From Synergistes sp. (lineage in GTDB: Bacteria; Synergistota; Synergistia; Synergistales; Synergistaceae), in the NCBI GenBank assembly GCA_017537925.1, contig JAFYJW010000032.1, positions 1 through 56,822 on the forward strand: DNA of 56,822 bases. The letters run 5' to 3'. Within the stretch, counting starts at the first letter, position 1, and each line of letters starts with the position of its first letter. The notes below the pieces were generated by a model. It was not told the origin of the DNA, did no database searches, and saw nothing but the letters and a program-made list of their open reading frames with translations. Below are positions 25,069 through 35,418 of this stretch, in pieces. Position numbers and translations under genes: made by a program.

Positions 25069-26079
25069 ATGGCAAAGGTTTATTACGACCGTGACGCGGA
25101 TCTCGATTTTCTTAAGGGAAAGACAGTCGCAGTTATCGGATACGGCAGCCAGGGACACGCTCACGCGCAGAACCTGCGCGACAGCGGCGTCAAGGCGGTA
25201 GTCGCGCTGCACGAGGGAAGCAAATCGCGCGCAAAAGCGCAGGCGGACGGATTTGAAGTCTACACGGTAGCGGAAGCTGCGAAGTTCGCCGATTTCATCA
25301 TGTTCCTTATGCCCGACCATATGCAGGCCGAGATATACAAAAAAGAAGTGCTGCCGAACATGAAGCCCGACGCGGGACTTCTTTTCGCCCACGGTTTTGC
25401 CGTTCACTTCGGACAGATAGTGCCGCCGGCGTCCCACGACGTTTTAATGATTGCCCCGAAGGGCCCGGGACACATGGTCCGCTCGATGTATAAGGAAGGC
25501 AAAGGCGTTCCGTGCCTGATAGCGATATATCAGGACGCAAGCGGAAAAGCCAAGGATTATGCTCTCGCCTACGCGTCGGCTATCGGCGGAGGCAGAGCCG
25601 GCGTAATAGAGACTACATTCCGCGAAGAGACCGAGACCGATCTCTTCGGCGAGCAGGCAGTTCTCTGCGGCGGCATATGCGAGCTCATGAGCCAGGGCTT
25701 CAAGACGCTTGTGGACGCCGGCTATCAGCCTGAGATGGCGTATTTCGAATGCATCAACGAGATGAAGCTCATCGTCGACATGATCTTCGAAGGCGGCATG
25801 AGCTGGATGCGCTACAGCATCAGCGACACCGCAAAATACGGAGATATGACAGCGGGGCCGCGCGTTATCGGAGAAGAATCGCGCAAGGCGATGAAGCAGC
25901 TGCTTAAAGAGATACAGGACGGCACCTTCGCCCGCGACTGGATACTTGAGAACCAGACAGGACGTCCGCGCATGAAGAAATGGGCAAAGGCCGCGCAGGA
26001 AGCGCCGTACGAGGCAGTCGGCAAAGAGCTGCGCAAGATGATGCCGTGGATGGAGCAGAAGGAAGTCCCGAAGTTCTAA
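25069..26079 (+). CDS. ilvC: Ketol-acid reductoisomerase (NADP+)
   Basis: A 336-residue class I KARI converting acetolactate or acetohydroxybutyrate to the dihydroxy acid with Mg2+ and NAD(P)H. The Rossmann motif [17 protein letters not shown] lies at about 25-41. Catalytic residues reside in KGPGHMVR, in ETDLFGEQ (Mg2+ aspartate and glutamate) and in [12 protein letters not shown]. Its beta2-alphaB loop is EGSKSRAKA, whose serine and arginine residues suggest NADPH use. AGGAG at 25054-25058 serves the ATG at 25069; an upstream TTG at 25063 is too close. Confidence 0.95.
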   Translation: MAKVYYDRDADLDFLKGKTVAVIGYGSQGHAHAQNLRDSGVKAVVALHEGSKSRAKAQADGFEVYTVAEAAKFADFIMFLMPDHMQAEIYKKEVLPNMKPDAGLLFAHGFAVHFGQIVPPASHDVLMIAPKGPGHMVRSMYKEGKGVPCLIAIYQDASGKAKDYALAYASAIGGGRAGVIETTFREETETDLFGEQAVLCGGICELMSQGFKTLVDAGYQPEMAYFECINEMKLIVDMIFEGGMSWMRYSISDTAKYGDMTAGPRVIGEESRKAMKQLLKEIQDGTFARDWILENQTGRPRMKKWAKAAQEAPYEAVGKELRKMMPWMEQKEVPKF

Positions 26080-26100
26080 GCTCCGTTAAACAGAATATTC

Positions 26101-26136
26101 CCCCCTCCGCCGAAACCGATGTTCTGCGGAGGGGCC
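26101..26136 (+). other. Intercistronic stem-loop between ilvC and ilvB
   Basis: A perfect 9-bp stem CCCCTCCGC (26102-26110) / GCGGAGGGG (26126-26134) with a 15-nt loop and no T-run, so not a terminator by the usual rule. It may stabilise or demarcate mRNA segments. Confidence 0.55.
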
Positions 26137-26174
26137 GGAAACCATATGTCAAAGACTAAAGAAGGAGTATTTAA

Positions 26175-27857
26175 ATGGCAAAGATGAACGGGGCCCAGAT
26201 GGTCGTAAAAGCTCTGGAAGACGAAGGCGTGGAAACGATCTTCGGTCTGCCGGGCGGAACGGTCATCCATCTGTATGATGCTCTTTACGATTCTAAAATG
26301 AAACATATACTGATGCGCCACGAGCAGGCGGCTGCGCACGCGGCGGACGGTTACGCGCGCGCAAGCGGCAAAGTGGGCGTATGCATAGCAACGTCGGGCC
26401 CCGGCGCCACAAATCTTGTGACCGGAATAGCGACCGCAAACTTAGACTCGTCGCCGATAGTTGCTATCACCGGCCAGGTGGCGACGACGCTCATAGGGAC
26501 AGACGCCTTCCAGGAAGCGGATATCGTAGGCGCGAGCCTTCCGCTCGTAAAGCACAGCTTCCAGGTGCGCACACCCGACCAGATTCAGCAGACTATACAC
26601 AGAGCTTTCTATATAGCCTCCTCCGGACGCCCCGGTCCTGTTTTAGTGGACGTCCCGGCCGATGTACAGAAGGGCATGGGAGATTACGAATTCTCATCAC
26701 GTTTCGACTTCCTGGGCTATCACCCCGAAAACATATACAACATTGCACAGATGGACAAAGCTGTGGAGCTGATAGAGCATGCCGAAAGGCCCGTGATCTT
26801 CGCGGGCGGCGGCGTGATACGCTCAGGAGCAGCAAAAAAGCTCGCCGCATTCGCGCTTAAGTACAATATTCCGGTCACGACCACGCTTCTTGGCAAGGGG
26901 GCCTTCCCGGAATCGCATGAAAGCGGCCTTGCACTCGGCATGGCCGGGATGCACGGTTACCCCGTAGCAAACAGGGCGCTGATGGGAGCCGACCTTATCA
27001 TCGCGATAGGAACGCGCTTCAGCGACCGCACGACAGGCAAGCGCGAAAATTTCGCGAAAAACGCAAAGATAATACATATAGATATGGACGAGGCCGAGAT
27101 AGACAAGGCGATAAAGAGCGACGTCTGGCTCATAGGAGACGCCGGACGCGTTCTTGACGCTCTCTCGTCGTCAATGAAGAAAAAAACGGTCGATCACAGC
27201 GAATGGAACAAACTTCTCTCAGAGATACGCATAAAGGAGCCTATGCCGCACAGCGAATACGGGAATGAGATAGCCCCGTGGCAGGTATTTGAGGCGCTCC
27301 GCGATATCACGGGCGGAAACGCCGTCGTGACCACAGAAGTAGGGCAGAACCAGATGTGGGCGGCGCAGCACCTGCGCATCGAAGCTCCGCGCCGCTTTAT
27401 AACATCAGGAGGGCTGGGCACTATGGGCTTCGGCTTCCCGGCGGCTATAGGAGCCGCGTTCGTATGCCGGAAACAGCCGGTATGCTGCATCGCCGGAGAC
27501 GGCAGCCTTATGATGAATATACAGGAGCTGGACACCTGCGCCCGCTACGATATCCCGGTGAAGGTGATCCTGCTGAACAACGTATGCCTGGGCAACGTGC
27601 GCCAGTGGCAGCAGTTCTTCTACAATCACAGGTATTCGCATACGATATACAGCCGCTCGCCCGATTTCGTGAAGCTGGCGGAGGCCATGGGAGTTGCGGG
27701 ATTCTCTGCGTCGACAACTGACGATCTGCGTCCTGCGCTTGAAAAGGCCATTGCGGAGCCCGGGCCCGCGCTCGTTGACATAAGGATCCCTCAGGGCGCT
27801 CTCATAATGCCCATGGTATATCCGGGCAACTCACTGGACGAGATGGTAACGGCATAA
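26175..27857 (+). CDS. ilvB: Acetolactate synthase large (catalytic) subunit
   Basis: A 560-residue ThDP enzyme condensing two pyruvates, or pyruvate with 2-oxobutanoate. Glu50 in [18 protein letters not shown] activates ThDP. The central FAD-binding domain contains [12 protein letters not shown]. The C-terminal ThDP/Mg2+ motif begins [12 protein letters not shown] (about residue 441) and ends in [12 protein letters not shown] and [13 protein letters not shown] match biosynthetic AHAS. It is preceded by GAAGGAGT and followed 17 nt later by ilvD. It pairs with IlvN encoded two genes upstream. Confidence 0.95.
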   Translation: MAKMNGAQMVVKALEDEGVETIFGLPGGTVIHLYDALYDSKMKHILMRHEQAAAHAADGYARASGKVGVCIATSGPGATNLVTGIATANLDSSPIVAITGQVATTLIGTDAFQEADIVGASLPLVKHSFQVRTPDQIQQTIHRAFYIASSGRPGPVLVDVPADVQKGMGDYEFSSRFDFLGYHPENIYNIAQMDKAVELIEHAERPVIFAGGGVIRSGAAKKLAAFALKYNIPVTTTLLGKGAFPESHESGLALGMAGMHGYPVANRALMGADLIIAIGTRFSDRTTGKRENFAKNAKIIHIDMDEAEIDKAIKSDVWLIGDAGRVLDALSSSMKKKTVDHSEWNKLLSEIRIKEPMPHSEYGNEIAPWQVFEALRDITGGNAVVTTEVGQNQMWAAQHLRIEAPRRFITSGGLGTMGFGFPAAIGAAFVCRKQPVCCIAGDGSLMMNIQELDTCARYDIPVKVILLNNVCLGNVRQWQQFFYNHRYSHTIYSRSPDFVKLAEAMGVAGFSASTTDDLRPALEKAIAEPGPALVDIRIPQGALIMPMVYPGNSLDEMVTA

Positions 27858-27874
27858 GGAGTGAATATGAAAGC

Positions 27875-29539
27875 ATGAACAGCGACAAAGCAAAAAAGGG
27901 TTATCTGCGCAGCCCGCACCGTTCTCTTTTGAAAGCCGCGGGATACACGGACTGGGAGATAGACCGCCCATGGATAGGCGTCGCAAACGCGTATAACGCT
28001 ATAATACCGGGACACGTACACCTGCGCACGATAACGGAAGCGGTAAAGGCGGGCATCTACGCGGCAGGCGGCCTTCCGATAGAATTCCCGGTGATCGGGG
28101 TATGCGACGGCATAGCTATGAACCACGAAGGGATGAAATTCTCGCTCCCGAGCCGTGAAGTGATAATGGATTCCGTAGAGATAATGTCGCGCGCACACGC
28201 ATTCGACGGACTCGTGCTGATACCGAACTGCGACAAGATAGTGCCCGGCATGGCAATGGCAGCCGCTGAACTTAACCTGCCCTCGGTAGTAGTTTCCGGA
28301 GGGCCGATGCTCGCCGGACAGCACAGGGGACGTACTCTTGACTTAAACAGCGTCTTCGAAGGAGTCGGGATGCGCAGCGCCGGAAAGATCGACGACAAAG
28401 GCCTTGCCGATATAGAAGACAACGCCTGCCCCGGATGCGGCTCCTGCTCGGGAATGTTCACCGCCAACACTATGAACTGCATGATGGAGGCTCTTGGGCT
28501 TGCTCTTCCCGGGAACGGCACGATACCTGCCGTACACGCCGGCAGAGTGCGCCTTGCGAAGGACGCGGGACGCGCCGTGATGAATCTCGTAGAGAAAAAT
28601 ATACGCCCGCGCGACATACTCACCGCGGACGCGTTCAGGAACGCCGTCGCGGTCGACCTTGCGCTCGGCGGCTCGACAAACACCTCGCTGCACCTTCCGG
28701 CCATTGCATGGGCGGCGGGGCTTGAGCTGAAGCTTGATATCTTCAACGAGCTTGGCGCTGTCGTCCCGCATCTCTGCTCTATGAGCCCCGGAGGCGCGCA
28801 CCATATTGAGGATCTGTGGCGCGCAGGAGGAGTACCTGCGCTGATGGCGCAGCTCCTGAAGGCCGGCATGATAAAGGGCGAAACGATCACCGTGACCGGC
28901 AGGACAACCGCGGAAAATGTCGCGGGTGCTGCAGTCGCAGACGCCGAAGTAATACGTCCGATGGACAGGCCGCACCACAAAGAAGGAGGGCTTGCGTTCA
29001 TAAAGGGAACGCTCGCTCCTCTCGGCGGCATAGTCAAGCAGTCCGCGGTAGCGCCTGAGATGCTCGTCCACAAGGGACCTGCCCGCGTATTTGACTCCGA
29101 AGAGGCGGCAAGCGCCGCGATAATGGCAAATCAGATAAACGACGGCGACGTCGTCGTCATCCGTTACGAAGGGCCGAAAGGCGGCCCCGGCATGCGCGAG
29201 ATGCTCACTCCTACTTCTGCGATAATGGGACAGGGAAAGGGAGAGACCGTCGCTCTGATAACTGACGGCAGATTCTCCGGAGCAACTCGCGGCGCGGCTA
29301 TCGGACACGTTTCGCCGGAAGCGGCAGTAGGCGGACCTATAGGCCTCGTCGAAGAGGGGGATATCATTTCGATAAACATACCGGAAAAGCGCCTCGATCT
29401 GCTCGTGCCCGAAGAAGAGCTGGAAGAGCGCCGCAAAAAGTTCCGCCCAGCGGAACAGCCTGTAGACAGCCCCTTCCTCAGCCGCTACCGCGCGTTCGCC
29501 ACATCAGGCGTCGAGGGCGGCGTGCTGAAGAGAGATTGA
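27875..29539 (+). CDS. ilvD: Dihydroxy-acid dehydratase
   Basis: A 554-residue Fe-S dehydratase making 2-oxoisovalerate and 3-methyl-2-oxovalerate. Cluster cysteines appear in [12 protein letters not shown] (about 113-124) and [21 protein letters not shown] (split over 187-207). [12 protein letters not shown] and the C-terminal [21 protein letters not shown] are family signatures. The ATG at 27875 overlaps the stop of a tiny ATG-AAA-GCA-TGA frame (27867-27878) that sits right after AAGGAG, so ribosomes may re-initiate here. It is the last gene of the operon. Confidence 0.95.
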   Translation: MNSDKAKKGYLRSPHRSLLKAAGYTDWEIDRPWIGVANAYNAIIPGHVHLRTITEAVKAGIYAAGGLPIEFPVIGVCDGIAMNHEGMKFSLPSREVIMDSVEIMSRAHAFDGLVLIPNCDKIVPGMAMAAAELNLPSVVVSGGPMLAGQHRGRTLDLNSVFEGVGMRSAGKIDDKGLADIEDNACPGCGSCSGMFTANTMNCMMEALGLALPGNGTIPAVHAGRVRLAKDAGRAVMNLVEKNIRPRDILTADAFRNAVAVDLALGGSTNTSLHLPAIAWAAGLELKLDIFNELGAVVPHLCSMSPGGAHHIEDLWRAGGVPALMAQLLKAGMIKGETITVTGRTTAENVAGAAVADAEVIRPMDRPHHKEGGLAFIKGTLAPLGGIVKQSAVAPEMLVHKGPARVFDSEEAASAAIMANQINDGDVVVIRYEGPKGGPGMREMLTPTSAIMGQGKGETVALITDGRFSGATRGAAIGHVSPEAAVGGPIGLVEEGDIISINIPEKRLDLLVPEEELEERRKKFRPAEQPVDSPFLSRYRAFATSGVEGGVLKRD

Positions 29540-29566
29540 TCTTAAAAAATCTTAATACGCAGTATA

Positions 29567-29609
29567 AAGCGGGACGCGCAATATCGGCGCGTCCCGCTTT
29601 TTTTTTTTG
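29567..29609 (+). terminator. Terminator of the ilv operon
   Basis: An 11-bp GC-rich stem (GCGGGACGCGC / GCGCGTCCCGC) followed by more than ten T residues. Confidence 0.95.
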
Positions 29610-29628
29610 TAAAAAACCGCTTTATATA

Positions 29629-31302
29629 TCAGAAGAGCCCTGAAACTCTGCCGTTTTCGTCAACGTCGATATTGCATGCAGCCGGACGCTTCGGAAGACC
29701 GGGCATCGTCATTATCGAGCCGGTTATCGGGATTATAAAGCCTGCGCCGGCAGAAAGGCGCACTTCCCTCACCGTCAGCTTATAGTTTGTCGGGCGGCCC
29801 TTTTTATTGGGATCGTCGGATATGGAGGCCTGGGTCTTCGCCATGCAGACAAGAAGTCCGTCCTTGCCCAGATCGTGAATCTCTTTCAGATCCTTTTCCG
29901 CTTTGTCCGTATAGACGACTCCGTCTGCCCCGTAGATATCCTTCGCTATTTTTTCGATCTTTTCCTTCGGAGAAAGCTCTGTCTCGTAGAGGAAATGGAA
30001 GCTGTTCGGCTTTTCGCAGGCCTCTATGACTTTTTCGGCAAGCGCCGTGCCGCCGGCTCCGCCCTTTGCCCATATGTCGGATTCTACGACGGGCACGCCG
30101 AGCCCGGCGCATTTTTCCTGTATGAAGCGCAGCTCTTCTTCCGTATCTGTCGGGAACGCGTTGATGGCCACTACGACCGGGAGTCCGAAGGAGAGTATAT
30201 TCTCCACATGCTTTTCGAGGTTCGGGATGCCTGCCTCCAGCGCTTTAAGGTCTTTCTTTGCAAGGTCTTCCTTCTTTACGCCGCCGTGCATCTTAAGGGC
30301 CCTTATCGTGGCCACTATCACTACCGCAGACGGCTTTAAGCCCGCCACGCGGCATTTGATGTCGAGGAACTTTTCCGCGCCGAGGTCCGCAGCGAAGCCA
30401 GCTTCCGTTATGAAGTAGTCGGCAAGCTTCAGCCCGTATCTGGTCGCCGTTATGCTGTTGCAGCCGTGCGCGATGTTTGCGAACGGACCGCCGTGGATGA
30501 AGGCGGGAACGTGTTCGAGCGTCTGCACCAAGTTCGGCTTGATCGCGTCCTTCAGCAGCATCGCCATGGCGCCCTGCGCTTCAAGCTCCTTTGCCGTTAC
30601 CGCGCGCCCGTCGAAGGTGTATGCGACTATGATGCGCCCGAGGCGCTCCTTAAGATCCTCTATGCCGCTGGAGAGACAGAGGATAGCCATGACTTCCGAC
30701 GCGACGGTAATGTCGAAGCCCGATTCGCGCGGCACTCCGTTTGCTTTGCCGCCGAGCCCTATGACGATGTTTCTGAGGGCCCTGTCGTTCATGTCGAGCA
30801 CGCGCCTGAAGACTATCCTGCGCGGATCTATGCCGAGCGGATTGCCCTGCTGAATGGAGTTGTCAAGCATCGCGGCAAGAAGGTTGTGCGCGGACGTTAT
30901 CGCATGGAAGTCTCCTGTGAAATGCACGTTTATGTCTTCCATCGGCACTACCTGGCTGTAGCCGCCTCCGGCAGCGCCGCCCTTTATGCCGAACACCGGG
31001 CCGAGCGACGGCTCGCGGAGAGCGAGCGTCACTTTTTTGCCCAGCTTCGCAAAGGCCTGTGCAAGGCCGACCGACGTCGTCGTTTTGCCCTCTCCGGCAG
31101 GGGTCGGGGTGATAGCCGTGACAAGTATCAGCTTGCCGTCTTTATTGTTTTTTATTTTCTCCCAGAGGCCGAAGCTGACTTTTGCCTTATATTTGCCGTA
31201 CAGTTCCAGATCGTCCTCTTCTATGCCGAGTTTTGCCGCAACCTTCGTTATCGGCTCCATCTCTGTCTGCTGCGCAATTTCGATATCGCTAAGATATGAC
31301 AC
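29629..31302 (-). CDS. fhs: Formate-tetrahydrofolate ligase
   Basis: A 557-residue ATP-dependent enzyme making 10-formyl-THF from formate. The P-loop [16 protein letters not shown] lies at 65-80. [28 protein letters not shown] (two shorter conserved blocks) and [14 protein letters not shown] are family signatures, and the C-terminal PGLPKRPAA is also typical. Length equals the usual ~555. It starts at GTG with AGGAGG about 10 nt before. It links formate, which a FocA-type channel may move, to one-carbon metabolism. It is transcribed toward the ilv operon; the two converge at a shared terminator region. Confidence 0.96.
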   Translation of the reverse strand: MSYLSDIEIAQQTEMEPITKVAAKLGIEEDDLELYGKYKAKVSFGLWEKIKNNKDGKLILVTAITPTPAGEGKTTTSVGLAQAFAKLGKKVTLALREPSLGPVFGIKGGAAGGGYSQVVPMEDINVHFTGDFHAITSAHNLLAAMLDNSIQQGNPLGIDPRRIVFRRVLDMNDRALRNIVIGLGGKANGVPRESGFDITVASEVMAILCLSSGIEDLKERLGRIIVAYTFDGRAVTAKELEAQGAMAMLLKDAIKPNLVQTLEHVPAFIHGGPFANIAHGCNSITATRYGLKLADYFITEAGFAADLGAEKFLDIKCRVAGLKPSAVVIVATIRALKMHGGVKKEDLAKKDLKALEAGIPNLEKHVENILSFGLPVVVAINAFPTDTEEELRFIQEKCAGLGVPVVESDIWAKGGAGGTALAEKVIEACEKPNSFHFLYETELSPKEKIEKIAKDIYGADGVVYTDKAEKDLKEIHDLGKDGLLVCMAKTQASISDDPNKKGRPTNYKLTVREVRLSAGAGFIIPITGSIMTMPGLPKRPAACNIDVDENGRVSGLF

Positions 31303-31616
31303 TTTGCCACACTCCTCCTGAATTCCGCGTTATAGTCAAACATATCAGGCAGAAAGCCGCCTTAGAATTAAATTATTTTACTATTTTACCATATATACTG
31401 TAAATATCAGCGTAATTTCTAACAATTATAATTATTTAAATATAAATCTCCGTATTTAATACTTATAATTTATAAAATAGGTGAAACGATAATCAAAACA
31501 TAATAATTTAAACCTCCCTTCGGACGGGCGTGCTCGCCGCATAGCTGCTTATAATGCTAAAATTGTGGGCAAAAGCGCGGTATGCGCGTTATCAAAAAAA
31601 TACGACCGGAGCCGAT
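31303..31616. other. AT-rich divergent gap between fhs and the glycosidase-family gene
   Basis: About 310 bases with no convincing gene. The middle is a long A/T tract (31370-31510). A plus-strand TATAAT at 31550-31555 lies about 60 nt before the next gene but lacks a clear -35. Confidence 0.4.
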
Positions 31617-32840
31617 ATGAAAAAAACTTTCTCATACACAGCAATAAATATGTTATTGACCGCCGCGCTTCTTTCCGCGGGAATTTCTGCCTTTTGTCCG
31701 GCACGCGCAGCCGCCGTGACCGCGGAAGAGCTCAAACCCGCGGTATTTGAAGCCCTCGGGCACAGCGTGCCGCAGAAATACTTTTCCGACTTCAAAGGCA
31801 GGCTGACGCGAAAAGACGCGATGCGGCTCTGTCTGGAAGCAATGGGCTGGGACTTCGTCATAAGGGCGGTGGATCAGGTGGGGATCCTGCCCGAATGGCC
31901 GGAGATCGAAGGGGTATCGTATATTGCCCGGACGATATCCCCGGCGCCGCCGGAAGCACTCATTTCGTCCCCCGACGAGCCTCTTGATGAAAACGCTGTC
32001 TCGGCTTTGTCGGAGTGGCTTGCGAAATGCCGTGAAAATGTCCGCTGGAAAGCCTCCTTCGCGTATAACGATACCGAACTCATAATGATAAAACGCGGCA
32101 TAGGAGATCCCGGGGGCCCCGCAAACGGAGACATTGAAAACGGCAGAAACGAACCTCTTTTCGCTGCGCTGCTTGCCGTGGATATGAAAAACATTCCCTG
32201 CCAGATCGCGACCGCCGTCATGGTCGGAGCCAATAAGGCGCCTCTTGCCACGATAGCGGCGGAAAATTTCGGCGTCATCGGCGGGATAAACGGCGGATAT
32301 TTCGCGGGCGCGAAGCCGATAGGAGTCCTGAGACGCCAGGGATACACGGACAGCGCGAAATTCTGGCCCAACAGGTCGGCTTTCGGATGGAATGAGAACG
32401 GAGAGTACATTTTTATAGACGGCAAGTACACCGCAAGCATCTCGGGCGATCACCGTTTCGACAAGTTCACTGAGGTGCTTCAGGCAGGCCCTCTGCTGAT
32501 AAAGGACGGAGCCCCGTCGCAGAATACTGAAAAGATACACCCGACCGTTCTTAACTTCCGCCACCCGCGCACTTTCGTGGCATCAAGCGGGAAACGTGTT
32601 TTCTGGGGGGTCGTGGACGGGAGAGACAACATGCACAGCGTCGGCATGACGATAGAGGAGCTGCGCTCTTTCTGCTCGCAGCTTTCATTTATCTCGGCGC
32701 TGAACCTTGACGGAGGCGGCTCGAGCTCTCTCTGGTGGAGGGGGATGACCTTCTCGCTGCCAAGCAACGCAAGCGACAGGGAGCGTCCCATCCCTTACGC
32801 GATACTTATGTTCGAGCCGGGAGCCGGAGTAAGACAGTAG
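31617..32840 (+). CDS. Exported phosphodiester glycosidase (NAGPA-domain) family protein
   Basis: A 407-residue protein. A signal peptide (MKKTFSYTAINMLLTAALLSAGISAFCPARA) ends near residue 31. A segment at about 35-85 (YFSDFKGRLTRKDAMRLCLEAMGW) resembles one S-layer-homology motif. The NAGPA domain has GGINGGYF (about 222-229) and LNLDGGGSSSLWW (about 361-373). This family removes terminal sugars linked through phosphodiesters and in bacteria is common on exported, cell-envelope proteins. The ATG at 31617 has CGGAG 6 nt upstream. The neighbours are unrelated; the phosphoglycerol-transferase genes 8 kb away are a possible functional link but only an inference. Confidence 0.82.
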   Translation: MKKTFSYTAINMLLTAALLSAGISAFCPARAAAVTAEELKPAVFEALGHSVPQKYFSDFKGRLTRKDAMRLCLEAMGWDFVIRAVDQVGILPEWPEIEGVSYIARTISPAPPEALISSPDEPLDENAVSALSEWLAKCRENVRWKASFAYNDTELIMIKRGIGDPGGPANGDIENGRNEPLFAALLAVDMKNIPCQIATAVMVGANKAPLATIAAENFGVIGGINGGYFAGAKPIGVLRRQGYTDSAKFWPNRSAFGWNENGEYIFIDGKYTASISGDHRFDKFTEVLQAGPLLIKDGAPSQNTEKIHPTVLNFRHPRTFVASSGKRVFWGVVDGRDNMHSVGMTIEELRSFCSQLSFISALNLDGGGSSSLWWRGMTFSLPSNASDRERPIPYAILMFEPGAGVRQ

Positions 32841-32875
32841 CGCAGGCGGAAGAGCAGTCATATTACGATGTATGA

Positions 32876-32914
32876 AAAGAGCCGGCCGCCCGATTTTTCG
32901 TGCGTCGGCTCTTC
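32876..32914. terminator. Terminator between convergent genes
   Basis: AAGAGCCG (32877-32884) pairs with CGGCTCTT (32906-32913). On the minus strand the 3' arm runs into CTTTTC, so it best serves the efflux operon. T-runs are short. Confidence 0.55.
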
Positions 32915-32943
32915 GTTTCAGAATCCTTCGGTCATGCGCGGTG

Positions 32944-34110
32944 TCAGTTCCGCACAGATACCTCTTCGCCGCCGGTCAGGTTGTTGCCGCCGAAGACGAT
33001 CACCTCTTCGCCCGGAGCGAGCCCTTCCGTTATCTGCACGCGGGCACCGTCTTTAACGCCTGTTTTGACCGCGCGCATCCCGGCTTTGCCATCCTTAACT
33101 ATAAATATGTAAAAACCGTTGTCGCCGCTGTGAAGAGCGCCCTCCGGAACGGTCACCGCGTTCGTGTATTCTCTTTCGATTATGGCCGCTTCTCCGAACA
33201 TGCCGGGACGGAGGCGCCCGCCCGCATGCCTTTCGTTATCGAGGAATATCTCGACGCTGCTGGTGCGTGTCGCTGGGTCGACATACTGGTCGATTCTTGA
33301 CACGCTGCCCTCAAACGTTTCGCCGGGGAGCGCGTCGAAGCGCAGGCGCACCGGCATGCCGGTCTTCACAGCGAATATTTTTGATTCGGGGATCCTCATA
33401 GTCGCCTTGAGCCGGCTGGGATCCGCAATGTCAAGAACGGGGGATGAAGGCGATATCATAGCGCCTGCGGTCAGGCTGTAGTCGTCTAATACAACGCCGT
33501 CCATCGGAGCCCTTATTATATAGTCGTCCTTTGCTGACGCCACCCGCGCGGATTCCGCGGCGTACTGCCGCTCTTTCGCGCGCGCCGCGCTGTAGGCGGC
33601 GGACATGCTGACATATTCGGTCTCCATCGCGTCAAGCTGCTGCTTCGTGCTGAAGCCCTCTTTTTCAAGCCTGCGGTAGCGTTCGACGTTCGTTTTCGCA
33701 TTTTCCATCTGGGCTTTTGCTTTCTCGCTGTCCGCGCGCGCCGACGCAGCCTGTGCCGAGGCGGAAAGTATCAGCGCATCCTGCTGCTCATGTTCAAGCA
33801 CGCCCACCTGCTGCCCGCGGCGGACTCTGTCGCCGGTCTTCACGGAGAGGGAGAGCAGCCTGCCCGTGACGCGCGGCAGAACTTTGACCCTCTTTTCTGC
33901 TTCTATCGACATGCTCTGGACGATCTTCTCAGATACCGTTTTGTCTGCCGCGGCCTTTTCTGTTTTTACTATCGCGGCGGCGGCAGTCTGCGTCTTCTGT
34001 TCTTTGCTCTTTGCCGCAAAGAGGCTCCCGCGCCCGCTGTAGTAACGCGCCGCCGCGGCTGCCGCAGCCAATACGGCAATTGTTAATATGACTTTTCCAG
34101 TGGTTTTCAT
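32944..34110 (-). CDS. RND efflux periplasmic adaptor (membrane fusion protein)
   Basis: A 388-residue HlyD/AcrA-type adaptor. The N-terminal hydrophobic anchor (about 7-24) lacks a lipobox cysteine, so the protein is probably membrane-anchored rather than a lipoprotein. A lipoyl-type half (LSVKTGDRVRRGQQVGVLE), an alpha-helical hairpin (about 110-175), the second lipoyl half (YIIRAPMDGVVLDDYSLTAGAMIS) and a beta-barrel follow. It bridges the inner-membrane pump and the outer-membrane channel. It lies 9 nt downstream of the TolC-like gene as the last gene of the operon, an order (pump-channel-adaptor) that is the reverse of the common one. Confidence 0.92.
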   Translation of the reverse strand: MKTTGKVILTIAVLAAAAAAARYYSGRGSLFAAKSKEQKTQTAAAAIVKTEKAAADKTVSEKIVQSMSIEAEKRVKVLPRVTGRLLSLSVKTGDRVRRGQQVGVLEHEQQDALILSASAQAASARADSEKAKAQMENAKTNVERYRRLEKEGFSTKQQLDAMETEYVSMSAAYSAARAKERQYAAESARVASAKDDYIIRAPMDGVVLDDYSLTAGAMISPSSPVLDIADPSRLKATMRIPESKIFAVKTGMPVRLRFDALPGETFEGSVSRIDQYVDPATRTSSVEIFLDNERHAGGRLRPGMFGEAAIIEREYTNAVTVPEGALHSGDNGFYIFIVKDGKAGMRAVKTGVKDGARVQITEGLAPGEEVIVFGGNNLTGGEEVSVRN

Positions 34111-34119
34111 GCCGGCTCT

Positions 34120-35418
34120 TTAATGCTCCTCTCCATTCCATGAGACGATCGTGCCTTCCGTCACCTTAAGGGCGACCGAAGCTATCAGACAGTTGTAAAG
34201 CGCGCGGTTATACTCGAGCTGTGCACGGGTAAGATCCGACTGCGCGTCAAGAAGATCGAGCTGGGGAGTAACGCCCTCACGGTAGCCTATCTCTGCGAGA
34301 CGCAGCGTTTCCTTTGCAAGCTCAAGGGCTTTTTCCTGCGCCCTCATGCTCTTGCGGCTCGTGATTATATCTGTCCAGGCCGTTTCCACCTCTGATCTTA
34401 TATCGATATCTTTCTGCTCAAGAGCGATCCTGTTCTGCTCCTGCACGGCCTTTGCCGCGATAACAGCGCTGCGGGAGACGTTTCTGTCAAAAACCGGAAT
34501 AGCAAGTGATATCTGTGCACGCCATGTGTCTCCGCTTTCATCCCTCTGACGGTACGGGTTTGACCAGCCGCTCGACAGTCCCGCGGTAAGCTTCGGCAGC
34601 ATCGCGCTTCTTTCGATCTTTATCTGGTTTTCCTGGTAGCGGATCTGCTCTTCCAGACGCTTTCTGTCGGCGCGGAAGCGCAGCGCCTCTTCGAGTGACG
34701 CGGCCCTGTCTTCCGGCTCTGCCGGCTCGTAGAGGTCGCCCGAAACAGCGCGGCTGTTCTGCGGCTCTATACCCATATAGTTCATCAGGGATATCAGCGC
34801 GCTTTCATACAGCCCGTGCGCTGTGGCGAGGCTGGCTGCGTTTTCCGCCAGCTGCTGCCCGGCGCGTATCTCTTCCAGCCTGTTTGCAAGGCCGAGCTCA
34901 GCCATTTTCCGCACCTGCTTCAGGTGCATCTCAGACGTCGCGACGGCCGCTTCTTCGGCTTCTATCTGCTTTTTCTTCAAAGACACGTTGTAAAAGCGCG
35001 CGTACAGTTCGCCCGCCGCGCTGTTTTCAGCATCGGCTATCGCCATGTCGGCTATAGTTTTCACCTGCGGCGCCTGTGCGCGGATGGCGCTGTTTCTGCC
35101 GCCTGTGTACAGCTCCTGTTCGAGAGCCGCGGCTATTCCCCTGCTGCCGCTTCTGTCCGAGCCGTCGTTCGTCTGAGGCTCGCGCTGCACGTCGGCCGCA
35201 GCGGCCACCGATATCGCGGGAAGTCTGGTGCCGTCCGCCCTTATCCTGAAAGCGTCGGCTTTTACCAGATCCTGCCTCAGGCTCTTAAGTTCTGCGTTGT
35301 TCTCTAAAGTGAGCCTGAGCGCTTCTTTGATGTCAAGCGGCGCACTCTCTGCATATACCGCCGTGCAGAGCGCGGCAAAAAACGAAAATGCAAGAAAAAG
35401 GCTCCTTTTTATCTTCAT
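34120..35418 (-). CDS. TolC-family outer-membrane channel protein
   Basis: A 432-residue TolC/OMF protein with a signal peptide (cleavage after TAVYA, about residue 23). Two similar helical halves follow, each with long coiled-coil helices. Examples are PLDIKEALRLTLENNAELKSL at the start of the first half and SLEEALRFRADRKRLEEQI at the second. Its ATG overlaps the stop of the pump gene by 4 nt (ATGA). It would form the trimeric exit duct through the outer membrane, which shows that the host is a diderm. No lipobox is present. Confidence 0.93.
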   Translation of the reverse strand: MKIKRSLFLAFSFFAALCTAVYAESAPLDIKEALRLTLENNAELKSLRQDLVKADAFRIRADGTRLPAISVAAAADVQREPQTNDGSDRSGSRGIAAALEQELYTGGRNSAIRAQAPQVKTIADMAIADAENSAAGELYARFYNVSLKKKQIEAEEAAVATSEMHLKQVRKMAELGLANRLEEIRAGQQLAENAASLATAHGLYESALISLMNYMGIEPQNSRAVSGDLYEPAEPEDRAASLEEALRFRADRKRLEEQIRYQENQIKIERSAMLPKLTAGLSSGWSNPYRQRDESGDTWRAQISLAIPVFDRNVSRSAVIAAKAVQEQNRIALEQKDIDIRSEVETAWTDIITSRKSMRAQEKALELAKETLRLAEIGYREGVTPQLDLLDAQSDLTRAQLEYNRALYNCLIASVALKVTEGTIVSWNGEEH

